Of a stretch of DNA of 64,000 nucleotides, positions 35,899 to 44,187 are shown piece by piece. A program made the translations under genes and the position numbers. This DNA comes from Seonamhaeicola aphaedonensis (GTDB lineage Bacteria > Bacteroidota > Bacteroidia > Flavobacteriales > Flavobacteriaceae), in assembly GCF_003386195.1 (NCBI RefSeq), contig NZ_QRDX01000002.1:1-64000 (forward strand), in the 5' to 3' direction. Below the pieces are notes generated by a model. That model did no database searches. It was not told the DNA's origin and saw only the letters and a program-made list of their open reading frames with translations. How positions within the stretch are numbered: position 1 is the first letter of the stretch; every line of letters begins with the position of its first letter.

Positions 35899-38325
35899 CT
35901 AACGTCTTCTTCTTTGACCAGAGTATTCCATAGCTTCACCCTTTCCAAAGCCATAACTGAAGCCAAAGGTGATAAACCTACCTCTAAAACTTCTATTAAG
36001 TAGGTAAAAGTTTTCTTGTATAGTTTCAGATTTTCGGATTCTTGAGGCAAAAATATCTCTTACACTAAAATTTAAAACACCTTTTCCTTTTATAATTTTT
36101 TTTCGAAAACCTAGGTCAGCAAAGATATTTTCAGCTATTTTACCTTGTACTGTTTTTACATCAGATTGATAGTTTCCGGTAACTTCAAAGTCAATATCCG
36201 CAGGAAGCCCAATTTTACTCGTGAGTTTTCCTGTCCATTGGTTTGCATTAAAGTCAATTGAAATTCCATTAAAATCACCTTGTCTTTGAAAGGTATTATA
36301 ATTGATGTCACCATTAAAAACCAACCATTTTGCAACGGGATATTTTCCATTAACTTCAATACCTATAGCATCGGTGGTTCCTATATTATAAGGTTTATAG
36401 GTATTTACATTGTTTTCAAAAACAGAAACGCTTCTTTCTATGGTATTGGTGGTATAACGATAATAAACTCCAAAATTTAAAGAAGCTTTTCCTATATTAT
36501 AAATATTAGTTAGCTCAAATGAATCTGTAAACTCAGGGAGTAAATCTGGGTTTCCAGTTCTTATATTAAAGTTGTTTCTAATATTAAAAAAAGGGTTTAA
36601 ATCCCACAGTCTAGGTCTATAAACGCGCCGTGAGTAACCCATTTGGAGAGAATAAGCATTACTAAATTTATACGAAGAATGAAAACTTGGAAACAGGTTG
36701 GAGTAGTTTTGGTCATTTTGTTCGTTGGTATTAACAAGAAAAGTTTCAAGGTCTGTGTTTTCAACACGTAACCCAACTTTTACGCCCCATTTATCACCCT
36801 CATAAGCAGCGGTTCCATATATTCCAAGAACATTTTGGTTAAACTCAAAAACATTCGTTTGGTTAGGGTCTGAGATAAATTCACTTCCAACTAAATCTTT
36901 TACTTCAAAATCATTACTTACATTGTTTAGTAAGTATTGTGCTCCTGTTTCAATGGTGAATTTTTCGTTAAATGGTTTGGTATAATCAAATTTAAAGGTA
37001 TGATTAGCTTCTTTAAAATCGGTTCGTGTTTTTTGAACAGCGTCTCTATCATCTCCAGCCAATGTTAAATCTTCAAAATCTGAGCTTTGTTCTTTTCCAA
37101 AAAATTGTCCTAAGGCACTAAAAAGAAGCATATGATCTTCATGATCATCAAAATCTTTTTTGTATTGCAATTCATATTGGTATTTTGGATTCGTAGCCTC
37201 GGTTTCTTCCGTTCTTTTCCAGTTAGTTAATTCATTACCATCAAATAAACTAAAATTTGTTTCAGAGGGTTGTTCTTCAATTTCGTAAGCAAAATTTCCA
37301 GAAAGCGTTAAGATATTATTTTTGTTTATGTGATAATCAGTTCCCAGAACAATGTTGTAATACTTCTCGTTTCGATATTCAGTACCCTCAGATTCTAAGG
37401 TGGTGTTGTTTATTAAATCTCTGTTGATATTTTTTCTGTCATTTGGCAGTTTTCTATAGCCCACTCCCAATTGGCTGAAAAGATTAAACTTTTCAGTGCG
37501 TCTGTTTAAGCTTAAACCAAAACTATGATTTGTAGGATCTCCAATATTTACACTAGCGGAACCGTTTAAGCCTTTACGCTCTTCTTTTTTAAGAATAATA
37601 TTGATGATTCCCGAAGTTCCTTCAGCATCATATTTAGCCGATGGGTTGGTGATAACTTCAACACGCTCCATCATATCTGCAGTAATAGTACCCAGCGCAT
37701 TACCACTATCACTTGCAATAATTGACGGTTTGCCATTAATTAATATCTGAACGCCTTGACTACCTCGTAAACTAATGTCGCCTTCAATATTTACATTTAC
37801 AGAAGGAACATTATTTAATACTTCTAATGCACTTGCACCAGTACTGCTTAAATCTTTACCAATATTAAAAATGCGTTTATCTAGTTTAAACTCGGTTTTA
37901 GAAACTTCGGCTTCTACAATAATGGCATCAAGTTTTTCTAAATCTTCTTCAAGAAGAATGTTTCCTAAATCAATAGTTCCATTTTGCTGTTGAAATTCAA
38001 AAATTCTTTTTGTTTTTAGGCCAATAAAAGTAATCTCAATATAAAAATTTGACACTTCTGTTTGAAGCTGGAATGAACCCTCAGCTGTGGTTGTGGTTCC
38101 AGTTATATTCTCCTTAGTATTAACATCAACCACTAAAACGGTGGCATAAGCTACCGGTTGATTGCTAGAAGACTCCATTATCCTTCCTGTAATGCTAACA
38201 CTTTTTTCTTGACTAAAGCCCAAAACTGCTAATAGAAGAAATGTAATATTAATAATTAGAGATTTATTCTCCTTTATGTTATTAAAGAGATTGTATGAAT
38301 GTGATATTTTCAAAATTGACTTCAA
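35899..38325 (-). CDS. TonB-dependent receptor-like outer-membrane beta-barrel protein
   Basis: 808 aa. After a signal region (ending LLAVLGFSQ) comes a carboxypeptidase regulatory-like domain (VSITGRIMESSSNQPVAYAT), a plug domain (TGASALEVLNNVPSVNVN, LRGSQGVQILINGKPS, MERVEVITNPSAKYDAEG) and a C-terminal barrel rich in aromatic strands, ending FGFSYGFGKG and a short basic tail. It belongs to the non-SusC outer-membrane barrel family common in flavobacteria. The start is a TTG (38325). It converges on the acid-sugar operon; whether it imports that operon's substrate is open, as its promoter region shows no copy of the LacI-type operator. Confidence 0.88.
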   Translation of the reverse strand: MKSILKISHSYNLFNNIKENKSLIINITFLLLAVLGFSQEKSVSITGRIMESSSNQPVAYATVLVVDVNTKENITGTTTTAEGSFQLQTEVSNFYIEITFIGLKTKRIFEFQQQNGTIDLGNILLEEDLEKLDAIIVEAEVSKTEFKLDKRIFNIGKDLSSTGASALEVLNNVPSVNVNIEGDISLRGSQGVQILINGKPSIIASDSGNALGTITADMMERVEVITNPSAKYDAEGTSGIINIILKKEERKGLNGSASVNIGDPTNHSFGLSLNRRTEKFNLFSQLGVGYRKLPNDRKNINRDLINNTTLESEGTEYRNEKYYNIVLGTDYHINKNNILTLSGNFAYEIEEQPSETNFSLFDGNELTNWKRTEETEATNPKYQYELQYKKDFDDHEDHMLLFSALGQFFGKEQSSDFEDLTLAGDDRDAVQKTRTDFKEANHTFKFDYTKPFNEKFTIETGAQYLLNNVSNDFEVKDLVGSEFISDPNQTNVFEFNQNVLGIYGTAAYEGDKWGVKVGLRVENTDLETFLVNTNEQNDQNYSNLFPSFHSSYKFSNAYSLQMGYSRRVYRPRLWDLNPFFNIRNNFNIRTGNPDLLPEFTDSFELTNIYNIGKASLNFGVYYRYTTNTIERSVSVFENNVNTYKPYNIGTTDAIGIEVNGKYPVAKWLVFNGDINYNTFQRQGDFNGISIDFNANQWTGKLTSKIGLPADIDFEVTGNYQSDVKTVQGKIAENIFADLGFRKKIIKGKGVLNFSVRDIFASRIRKSETIQENFYLLNRSFRGRFITFGFSYGFGKGEAMEYSGQRRRR

Positions 38326-38469
38326 AGGTTTATTATAAATATATAATTATTAAACATAAATATATTTAGGAAATAATTAGAAACTTTTTAAATTGTAACA
38401 GTTTTTAACATGAGCCTAACATCGTAAACGATAATTTTGTAAAAGTTAGAAATACAATATAACGAGTAT

Positions 38470-40473
38470 ATGAAAAAGCTACTAGCGTGTCTTTTATTGG
38501 TGGTTTCAATAAACAGTTTTTCTCAAATTTTAGAGCCAGTTAAATGGTCAACCTCTGTTGAAAAAGTTTCTGATACCGAATATATATTAATTAGTAAAGC
38601 AAAAATAGATAAAGGTTGGCATCTATATTCACAGAATGTTCCTGAAGATGGCCCAATACCAACTACATTTACTTATTATGTTGAAAATAACCCTAGTTTT
38701 AAAATTATTGGGAAAACGACCGAAGAAGAGGGACATACAGTTGATGACCCTGTGTTTGGTATGAAAATAAAGTATTTTGAAGATTCAGCAACCTTTAAAC
38801 AGAAAATTGAATTAACTGCTGCAATTAATGAGATAAAAGGAGCTGTAGATTTTATGGTTTGTGATGATGCAAGATGTTTGCCACCCACTACTATTGATTT
38901 AATATTTCAATTTAAAGGGGAATCTGTAATTTTTAGCTCAAATGAAGACAATGTATTAATTTCAAACAAAGATAATTTAGCTATAAATAACGAGCTCTAC
39001 GGTATGAACCCTGAAGACATTTCTTTAATTGAGAGTGGTACAAAAGAAAAAAAATCACTTTTGAGCATTTTTGGACTTGGCTTTCTTGGTGGGCTATTAG
39101 CCTTGTTAACTCCTTGCGTATTTCCAATGATACCATTAACAGTGAGCTTCTTTACTAAAAGCGAAGGCACAAATAAAAGCTCAGGAATTGGAAAAGCCCT
39201 ATTGTATGGCTTTTTCATTTTATTAGTTTACCTCATATTAAGTGTGCCTTTTCACCTTTTAGATTCTGTAAATCCCGATATTCTAAACGAAATATCCACC
39301 AACATCTGGCTAAATATTATTTTCTTTGCCATTTTCGTGTTTTTTGCCTTTTCATTTTTCGGGTACTATGAATTGACTTTACCAGAAAGTTGGACCAATA
39401 AAACAACCAAAGGTGAAAACATAGGTGGGATTGTTGGTGTATTTTTCATGGCATTAACATTAGCTATTGTATCATTTTCTTGTACTGGGCCAATATTAGG
39501 TTCGTTGTTAGCGGGCTCATTAACTGCTGATGGCGGTGCATGGCAACTTACAGCAGGTATGGCTGGTTTTGGGGTGTCATTAGGATTGCCATTTGCATTG
39601 TTTGCTATGTTTCCAAATATGATGAACGCCTTACCAAAGTCTGGTGGATGGTTAAACACAACCAAAGTGGTTTTAGGATTTTTAGAGTTAGCATTGGCTT
39701 TTAAGTTTTTATCTAATGCCGATTTAGTTGCACATTGGGGATTGTTAAAAATTGAACCTTTTTTGATTATTTGGATAATTATTTTTGGAGGATTAGCGCT
39801 TTATCTTTTCGGGAAGATTAGATTCCCACATGATTCTCCCATTGTTAAGTTATCATTTTTTAGAATTTCAACAGCAATTTTAGTTACAGCCTTTGCGGTA
39901 TATCTAGTTTCTGGTTTTAGGGTGAATAAAGAAACCAATACGTTCACATCGTTGACACTTTTAAGCGGATTGGCTCCTCCTGTGGGGTATAGTTGGTTTT
40001 TGCCAAGTAATACTACAAATAACCTAAAAACCTTTAAAGATTTAAGAGAAGGTATTGCGTATGCTCAAAAAGTTAATAAACCCATAATGATAGATTTTAC
40101 AGGTTATGCTTGTGTGAATTGTAGAAAAATGGAAGAACACGTTTGGCCATTAGAGCAAATAGACAAATATTTGAGAGACGAATATGTTTTAATATCTCTT
40201 TATGTGGATGATAAAAAAGAATTACCCAAAAATGAACAAGTAGAAGTTGCCAGGGTAAATGGAGGAACACGATTACTTAAAAACTATGGTCATAAGTGGG
40301 CGAATTTTCAAACACAGTTTTTTAAATCAAATTCACAGCCTTTTTACGTGCTTTTGAGTTCTAATGGTAAGCAAATGTTAAGTGAACCCGTAGGTTACAC
40401 CCCTAATGAAGAGGAATATGCTAAGTTTTTAAAATCAGGAATAGATACCTTTAAAAGTATTTTAAAAAGATAG
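38470..40473 (+). CDS. dsbD: Thiol:disulfide interchange protein DsbD
   Basis: 667 aa. Signal peptide; N-terminal periplasmic domain (residues 20-180) with Cys131 and Cys136 (VCDDARCLPP); eight-helix membrane domain with the redox pair Cys216 (LLTPCVFPMIP) and Cys338 (SFSCTGPILGS); C-terminal thioredoxin domain with Cys548-Val-Asn-Cys551 (GYACVNCRKMEEHVW). All three cysteine pairs needed to pass electrons from the cytoplasm to the periplasm are present. A -7-type box (TAATTTTG) lies at 38432-38439. The stop is 1 bp from the convergent glutaminyl cyclase gene. Confidence 0.94.
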   Translation: MKKLLACLLLVVSINSFSQILEPVKWSTSVEKVSDTEYILISKAKIDKGWHLYSQNVPEDGPIPTTFTYYVENNPSFKIIGKTTEEEGHTVDDPVFGMKIKYFEDSATFKQKIELTAAINEIKGAVDFMVCDDARCLPPTTIDLIFQFKGESVIFSSNEDNVLISNKDNLAINNELYGMNPEDISLIESGTKEKKSLLSIFGLGFLGGLLALLTPCVFPMIPLTVSFFTKSEGTNKSSGIGKALLYGFFILLVYLILSVPFHLLDSVNPDILNEISTNIWLNIIFFAIFVFFAFSFFGYYELTLPESWTNKTTKGENIGGIVGVFFMALTLAIVSFSCTGPILGSLLAGSLTADGGAWQLTAGMAGFGVSLGLPFALFAMFPNMMNALPKSGGWLNTTKVVLGFLELALAFKFLSNADLVAHWGLLKIEPFLIIWIIIFGGLALYLFGKIRFPHDSPIVKLSFFRISTAILVTAFAVYLVSGFRVNKETNTFTSLTLLSGLAPPVGYSWFLPSNTTNNLKTFKDLREGIAYAQKVNKPIMIDFTGYACVNCRKMEEHVWPLEQIDKYLRDEYVLISLYVDDKKELPKNEQVEVARVNGGTRLLKNYGHKWANFQTQFFKSNSQPFYVLLSSNGKQMLSEPVGYTPNEEEYAKFLKSGIDTFKSILKR

Positions 40474-40474
40474 A

Positions 40475-41506
40475 CTACTCTATTATTTCAACCTCAAAAA
40501 GCTTATCCCAGCGTTTACCAGTAACAAAAATGGTTTTACTTTGCGGGTTGTAGGCAATTCCGTTAAGAACATCAAGTTTAGTATGTTGTGTTACTTGATT
40601 CTTTAAAGGAGTAAAATCTACAACACCTATGACACCACCATTTTTAGGGTTTATAATAGCAACCCCATTCTTTTGATATCGGTTGGCGTAAATTTTCCCT
40701 TCAATCCATTCCATTTCGTTTATTTGAGTGATCATTCCTTTGTTTGTACATACTTGAATATAATCTTCCTCTACCAGGGTTTCTGGATTTAGAAGCCATA
40801 TTTTTTCAGATCCATCACTCTTATAAATCATATTGTTGTGGTTACATAATCCCCATCCTTCTTTGCTATTTCCATATTTAAAACTATTTAGTTTTTCAAG
40901 GGTATCAACATCATATACAAAACCAATATTTTCTTTCCAAGTTAACTGGAATACTTTATTGTTTAAAATAGTGAGACCCTCTCCAAAATATTCATCGGCT
41001 AGAGATACATTTTTAATAACCTCACCAGTCTTATAGTCAATTTTTCTTAGCTTAGATTCCTTATACTGTCCAGTACTCTCATATAAGTATCCGTTATAAA
41101 ATTCTAATCCTTGGGTATAGGAAGTAATATCATGTGGGTACTCATTAATGATTTTGTATTTATAAATTTTGGGAGCTACACTATTTAAAATAGTTATTGG
41201 TATGGTTGTAGTTTGTGTCTCACCATCAAAATAAATAGTAGCTTCCAGAGTTTGCTTTCCTAGCTTAAAATCAAGTAAGGGTGTGTTGTTGGTTATTATT
41301 CGATTATTAAGTTTATAAACAACAGAGTCAATGGTGTGCTTATTTTTATTAAAAATAGAAAAGGTTAAGTTTTCGTTATTAGCTATATGACCTTTGTCAG
41401 TATTGGTTTTAATTAAAAATTCATCCTTTTTCTTTCCGCTATTTGAACCGCAGGAAATAATAAATCCACTTAAAAATATGATAAAAAGGTACTTAGGTAT
41501 ATACAT
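40475..41506 (-). CDS. Glutaminyl-peptide cyclotransferase, lipoprotein
   Basis: 343 aa. Lipoprotein signal (LFIIFLSGFIISCGSN), an N-terminal beta-sandwich of about 100 residues, then a five-bladed propeller with the plant/bacterial glutamine cyclotransferase signatures SYTQGLEFYNGYLYESTGQY, FGEGLTILNNKVFQLTWKE, KEGWGLCNHNNMIYKSDGS and INEMEWIEGKIYANRY. It forms N-terminal pyroglutamate on peptides. The same window carries a 5-oxoprolinase locus, which would recycle free pyroglutamate, but at a distance of about 30 kb. Confidence 0.9.
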   Translation of the reverse strand: MYIPKYLFIIFLSGFIISCGSNSGKKKDEFLIKTNTDKGHIANNENLTFSIFNKNKHTIDSVVYKLNNRIITNNTPLLDFKLGKQTLEATIYFDGETQTTTIPITILNSVAPKIYKYKIINEYPHDITSYTQGLEFYNGYLYESTGQYKESKLRKIDYKTGEVIKNVSLADEYFGEGLTILNNKVFQLTWKENIGFVYDVDTLEKLNSFKYGNSKEGWGLCNHNNMIYKSDGSEKIWLLNPETLVEEDYIQVCTNKGMITQINEMEWIEGKIYANRYQKNGVAIINPKNGGVIGVVDFTPLKNQVTQHTKLDVLNGIAYNPQSKTIFVTGKRWDKLFEVEIIE

Positions 41507-41560
41507 GGTGTTTTTGAAAATTTAAGGCAAGATATTTATTTAAAATCAGTTTAGAAAAAC

Positions 41561-41591
41561 ATTGTGAAAATTTTAAAAGGTTGTATCTTTG
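41561..41591 (+). promoter_or_regulatory. ffs: Promoter of the SRP RNA gene
   Basis: -33 box ATTG (41561-41564), 19-bp spacer, -7 box TATCTTTG (41584-41591), an exact TAnnTTTG. The RNA's first base at about 41597 falls 6 bp behind the -7 box. As the RNA 5' end is fixed by its structure, this sets the spacing rule used for the other promoters in this window. Confidence 0.75.
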
Positions 41592-41596
41592 CAGCC

Positions 41597-41697
41597 GGCA
41601 AGTCCTACACAACCAGCTCCTGTTGAATCCTCCAGGGCGGGAACGCAGCAAAGGTAAACGGTTGTAGCGGTGTGATGTAGGTAGCTTGCCTTTTTTT
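41597..41697 (+). ncRNA. ffs: Signal recognition particle RNA, small bacterial type
   Basis: About 95 nt. The ends pair (GGCAAG near 41597 with CTTGCC at 41685-41690, and CCTACAC with GTGTGATGTAGG inside). The conserved apical loop and asymmetric bulge for Ffh binding read CCAGGGCGGGAACGCAGCA, as in other small SRP RNAs. A T-run (41691-41697) directly after the closing stem serves as terminator. It works with Ffh to target membrane proteins to the translocon. Confidence 0.93.
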
Positions 41698-41772
41698 ATG
41701 CGCTAAAGTTAAATTTTCTTTTCGGCAATGTATGTTGTATTTTGCTACGTGTTTTTAAATATAGTATAAGAA

Positions 41773-42576
41773 ATGTCTAAGGTTGTATTAATAACAGGTG
41801 GTTCATCTGGAATAGGAAAGTCTATTGGTGAATTTCTTTCAGAAAAAGGGTTTGTAGTTTATGGAACTAGCCGTAATCCCTCAAAATATAAGGGGAGTAA
41901 GTTTCCTATTTTGGCTTTGGATGTAAAAGATGTTGCTTCAATTAAAAGTGCCGTTAAAACTGTGATTGAAAACGAAGAAAAATTAGATATATTAATTAAT
42001 AATGCTGGTGCGGGTATCACAGGGCCTATAGAAGAGATTCCAGAAGCAGAAATACAAAAGAACTTTGATACTAATTTTTTTGGCCCCATAAATGTCATTA
42101 AATCTGTATTACCACAAATGCGGAAACAGAACAGAGGTTTGATAATTAATGTAACCTCTATTGCAGGTTATATGGGGTTGCCGTACCGAGGAATTTACAG
42201 TGCCAGTAAAGGTGCTTTAGAATTGACTACAGAGGCTTTTAGAATGGAGCTTAAAGGTTTCAATATTAAAATGACCAATGTTGCACCTGGTGATTTTGCT
42301 ACTAATATTGCTGCTGGCAGGTACCACGCACCGCTTTTAGAAGATTCGCCTTATAAAATACCTTATGGTAATACTTTAGAACTTATGAATGCTCATGTAG
42401 ACTCAGGAAGTGACCCTAATTTAATGGCAAAGAAAGTTTTTAAAATTATAAATACTACTAACCCTAAGGTTCATTATAAAGTGGGCGAGTTCATGCAAAA
42501 ATTCTCTATTGTTTTAAAGCGAATTTTACCCGATAAGGTTTATGAAAAGCTTTTAATGAATCATTATAAGCTTTAA
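41773..42576 (+). CDS. Short-chain dehydrogenase/reductase
   Basis: 267 aa, classical SDR. NAD(P)-binding TGGSSGIG at the N-terminus, NNAGAG, the active-site Ser in INVTSIAGYMG, and Tyr142-x3-Lys146 (YSASKGALE). Arg in GTSRNPSK after the second strand suggests NADP. It resembles members that act on lipids or steroids, but the substrate is not predictable. It converges closely on the thioredoxin-fold lipoprotein gene (1 bp between stops). Confidence 0.88.
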   Translation: MSKVVLITGGSSGIGKSIGEFLSEKGFVVYGTSRNPSKYKGSKFPILALDVKDVASIKSAVKTVIENEEKLDILINNAGAGITGPIEEIPEAEIQKNFDTNFFGPINVIKSVLPQMRKQNRGLIINVTSIAGYMGLPYRGIYSASKGALELTTEAFRMELKGFNIKMTNVAPGDFATNIAAGRYHAPLLEDSPYKIPYGNTLELMNAHVDSGSDPNLMAKKVFKIINTTNPKVHYKVGEFMQKFSIVLKRILPDKVYEKLLMNHYKL

Positions 42577-42577
42577 A

Positions 42578-44002
42578 CTATTTATTTATCAAACCTAATA
42601 GTTGCTCTTCAAAATTATGAGAAAAGATATTAGAGTTTGAACTGACAATTTTTTGATCTTTATCTAGAATAAAGGTCTTAGTCATTGGATAGATAGCTAA
42701 AGTTTTTTTAGATTCTTTGGGGTTTTTAAATAAATATTGATTATCACAATTAAACCTACAATCTTTCAAGATTTGCTTTGGCTTTTCAAGGTCAACATCA
42801 TCAATATTAATGGTAATGAAATTTATTTCAGGATATTTTTCTCTTAACTCAGTAATCTTGTTAAAACTTTTTTTAAAGTGATCATGATAAATATGAGACC
42901 AAAAATTAACTACAGTTGGAGATTTTATTAAAGAATTAATCTCAAATTCTTTGTTGTTATAATCTAAAACCTGTAGACTAGGTAAAGTAGCTCCAGAGAC
43001 CAATTGTTTTATTGAATTGGCATAATTAGTCATCATAGTTTTAGATTTTTCACTATTGGTTTTATTAATGTATGCTTCTAAGATTTCACTATTACTTTTT
43101 TCGTTATTACTCATGGCTATGTACTTAATAGTGAAATGATATAATAATTCTTCTTTAATATCAGTGTCGGTAACTAAACTGTCAATAAGGTGTAACCTAT
43201 CTAAATTATAACACAAAGAGCTCCAGCGAAAATATTTATCTTCAGTATGGTCACAATGATTTTCAAGAGCTATCGTATTAAAGCTATGTCTTAAAAAAGT
43301 ATAATAACTATGGTAATTTTTAAAGAAGTTATCGTTATAATCGATGTCTTTCCTGTAGCTGTAAAAATCATTAGGAAGTGATTTCAAAACATCTCCTTTG
43401 TTTTTGCCATAATGTATAAAAGGATATACTTCTTTACTGGAGTAGTATGTGTAATTAATATTAGCAAGAGCAATCTTATTAAATAAATCAGAACTGTTGT
43501 GTTTTTTGATAAAATGATCTAGTTTTTTGAGTTTGATTTCTCTTAAAGAGTCTATTCTTCTTTGATAATTTTCAGGGTCTAATTGGCAAAGCTTAAGAAT
43601 ATACTTTTCTTCTTTTTCAGTTTCTAAAAACTCATTTATGAAGTAGTTGTTCTTTTTAGCTCCTTTTCCGGTATAAACTAAAGATTCATCAAACTCTAGA
43701 GTGTTTAACCTTAAAAGCAAGCTATCATTGTGCTCAATTAAAATTAATTGATATTCACCTCCATGTTTAAAACTATAGAGACCTTCCTTGAGACTATCAA
43801 TTTTAAAGAGAAAGCGGTTTCTACCATCTAATTTAATAGTATCAGCTTTGTAACCTCCTTTTTCTAGAACCACAAATTTGGTATTGGGGTTTATAATTTC
43901 ACCCCCAAAATAGGCAATATTGTTTTCGGTATTAGAGCCATTTTCTTTACAGCCCCAAAATAATATTAGTGAGGATAATAATATCGCAATGTATAGCTTC
44001 AT
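42578..44002 (-). CDS. TlpA-like thioredoxin-fold lipoprotein without active-site cysteines
   Basis: 474 aa. Lipoprotein signal (LLSSLILFWGCKEN), an N-terminal DUF4369-like beta domain (AYFGGEIINPNTKFVVLEKG), a long helical middle, and a C-terminal TlpA-type thioredoxin fold (ATLPSLQVLDYNNKEFEINS, PTVVNFWSHIYHDHFKK, KTFILDKDQKIV). Where TlpA proteins have WCxxC after NFW, this one has Ile-Tyr372-His-Asp-His375, so both catalytic cysteines are gone. It cannot be a standard disulfide reductase; a binding or scaffolding role is possible. The frame is long and intact, so it does not look like a pseudogene. Confidence 0.8.
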   Translation of the reverse strand: MKLYIAILLSSLILFWGCKENGSNTENNIAYFGGEIINPNTKFVVLEKGGYKADTIKLDGRNRFLFKIDSLKEGLYSFKHGGEYQLILIEHNDSLLLRLNTLEFDESLVYTGKGAKKNNYFINEFLETEKEEKYILKLCQLDPENYQRRIDSLREIKLKKLDHFIKKHNSSDLFNKIALANINYTYYSSKEVYPFIHYGKNKGDVLKSLPNDFYSYRKDIDYNDNFFKNYHSYYTFLRHSFNTIALENHCDHTEDKYFRWSSLCYNLDRLHLIDSLVTDTDIKEELLYHFTIKYIAMSNNEKSNSEILEAYINKTNSEKSKTMMTNYANSIKQLVSGATLPSLQVLDYNNKEFEINSLIKSPTVVNFWSHIYHDHFKKSFNKITELREKYPEINFITINIDDVDLEKPKQILKDCRFNCDNQYLFKNPKESKKTLAIYPMTKTFILDKDQKIVSSNSNIFSHNFEEQLLGLINK

Positions 44003-44134
44003 GAATCCCTCGTCAGTTTAATTTGTCTTGCAAAAATATAAGTTGTTCTTATACACTGTTGTTAATGCGTTGTTAAATATTGAAAACGTTAAGTTAAACG
44101 GTTATTTTGAGCGATTAAAAATAGGCTATTTAAG

Positions 44135-44166
44135 TTTCCACTTACCAATTCATTTTTCTACTTTTG
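44135..44166 (+). promoter_or_regulatory. Promoter of the ABC-F gene
   Basis: -33-like TTTC (44135-44138), 20-bp spacer, -7 box TACTTTTG (44159-44166), an exact TAnnTTTG. The implied transcript has a leader of about 16 nt before the ATG at 44188. Confidence 0.5.
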
Positions 44167-44187
44167 CCAAAAATTTAAAACAAGCAC

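Noticed and set aside
35850-36050. 66-codon minus-strand frame overlapping the 3' end of the TonB receptor gene
   Set aside because: Out of frame with a full-length receptor; no own signals.
36280-36480. Plus-strand frame opposite the receptor gene
   Set aside because: Shadow of the barrel strands; no separate evidence.
35899-38325. The TonB receptor as the dedicated importer of the acid-sugar operon
   Set aside because: It is convergent, of the non-SusC type, and no LacI-type operator copy lies before it, so the link is only proximity.
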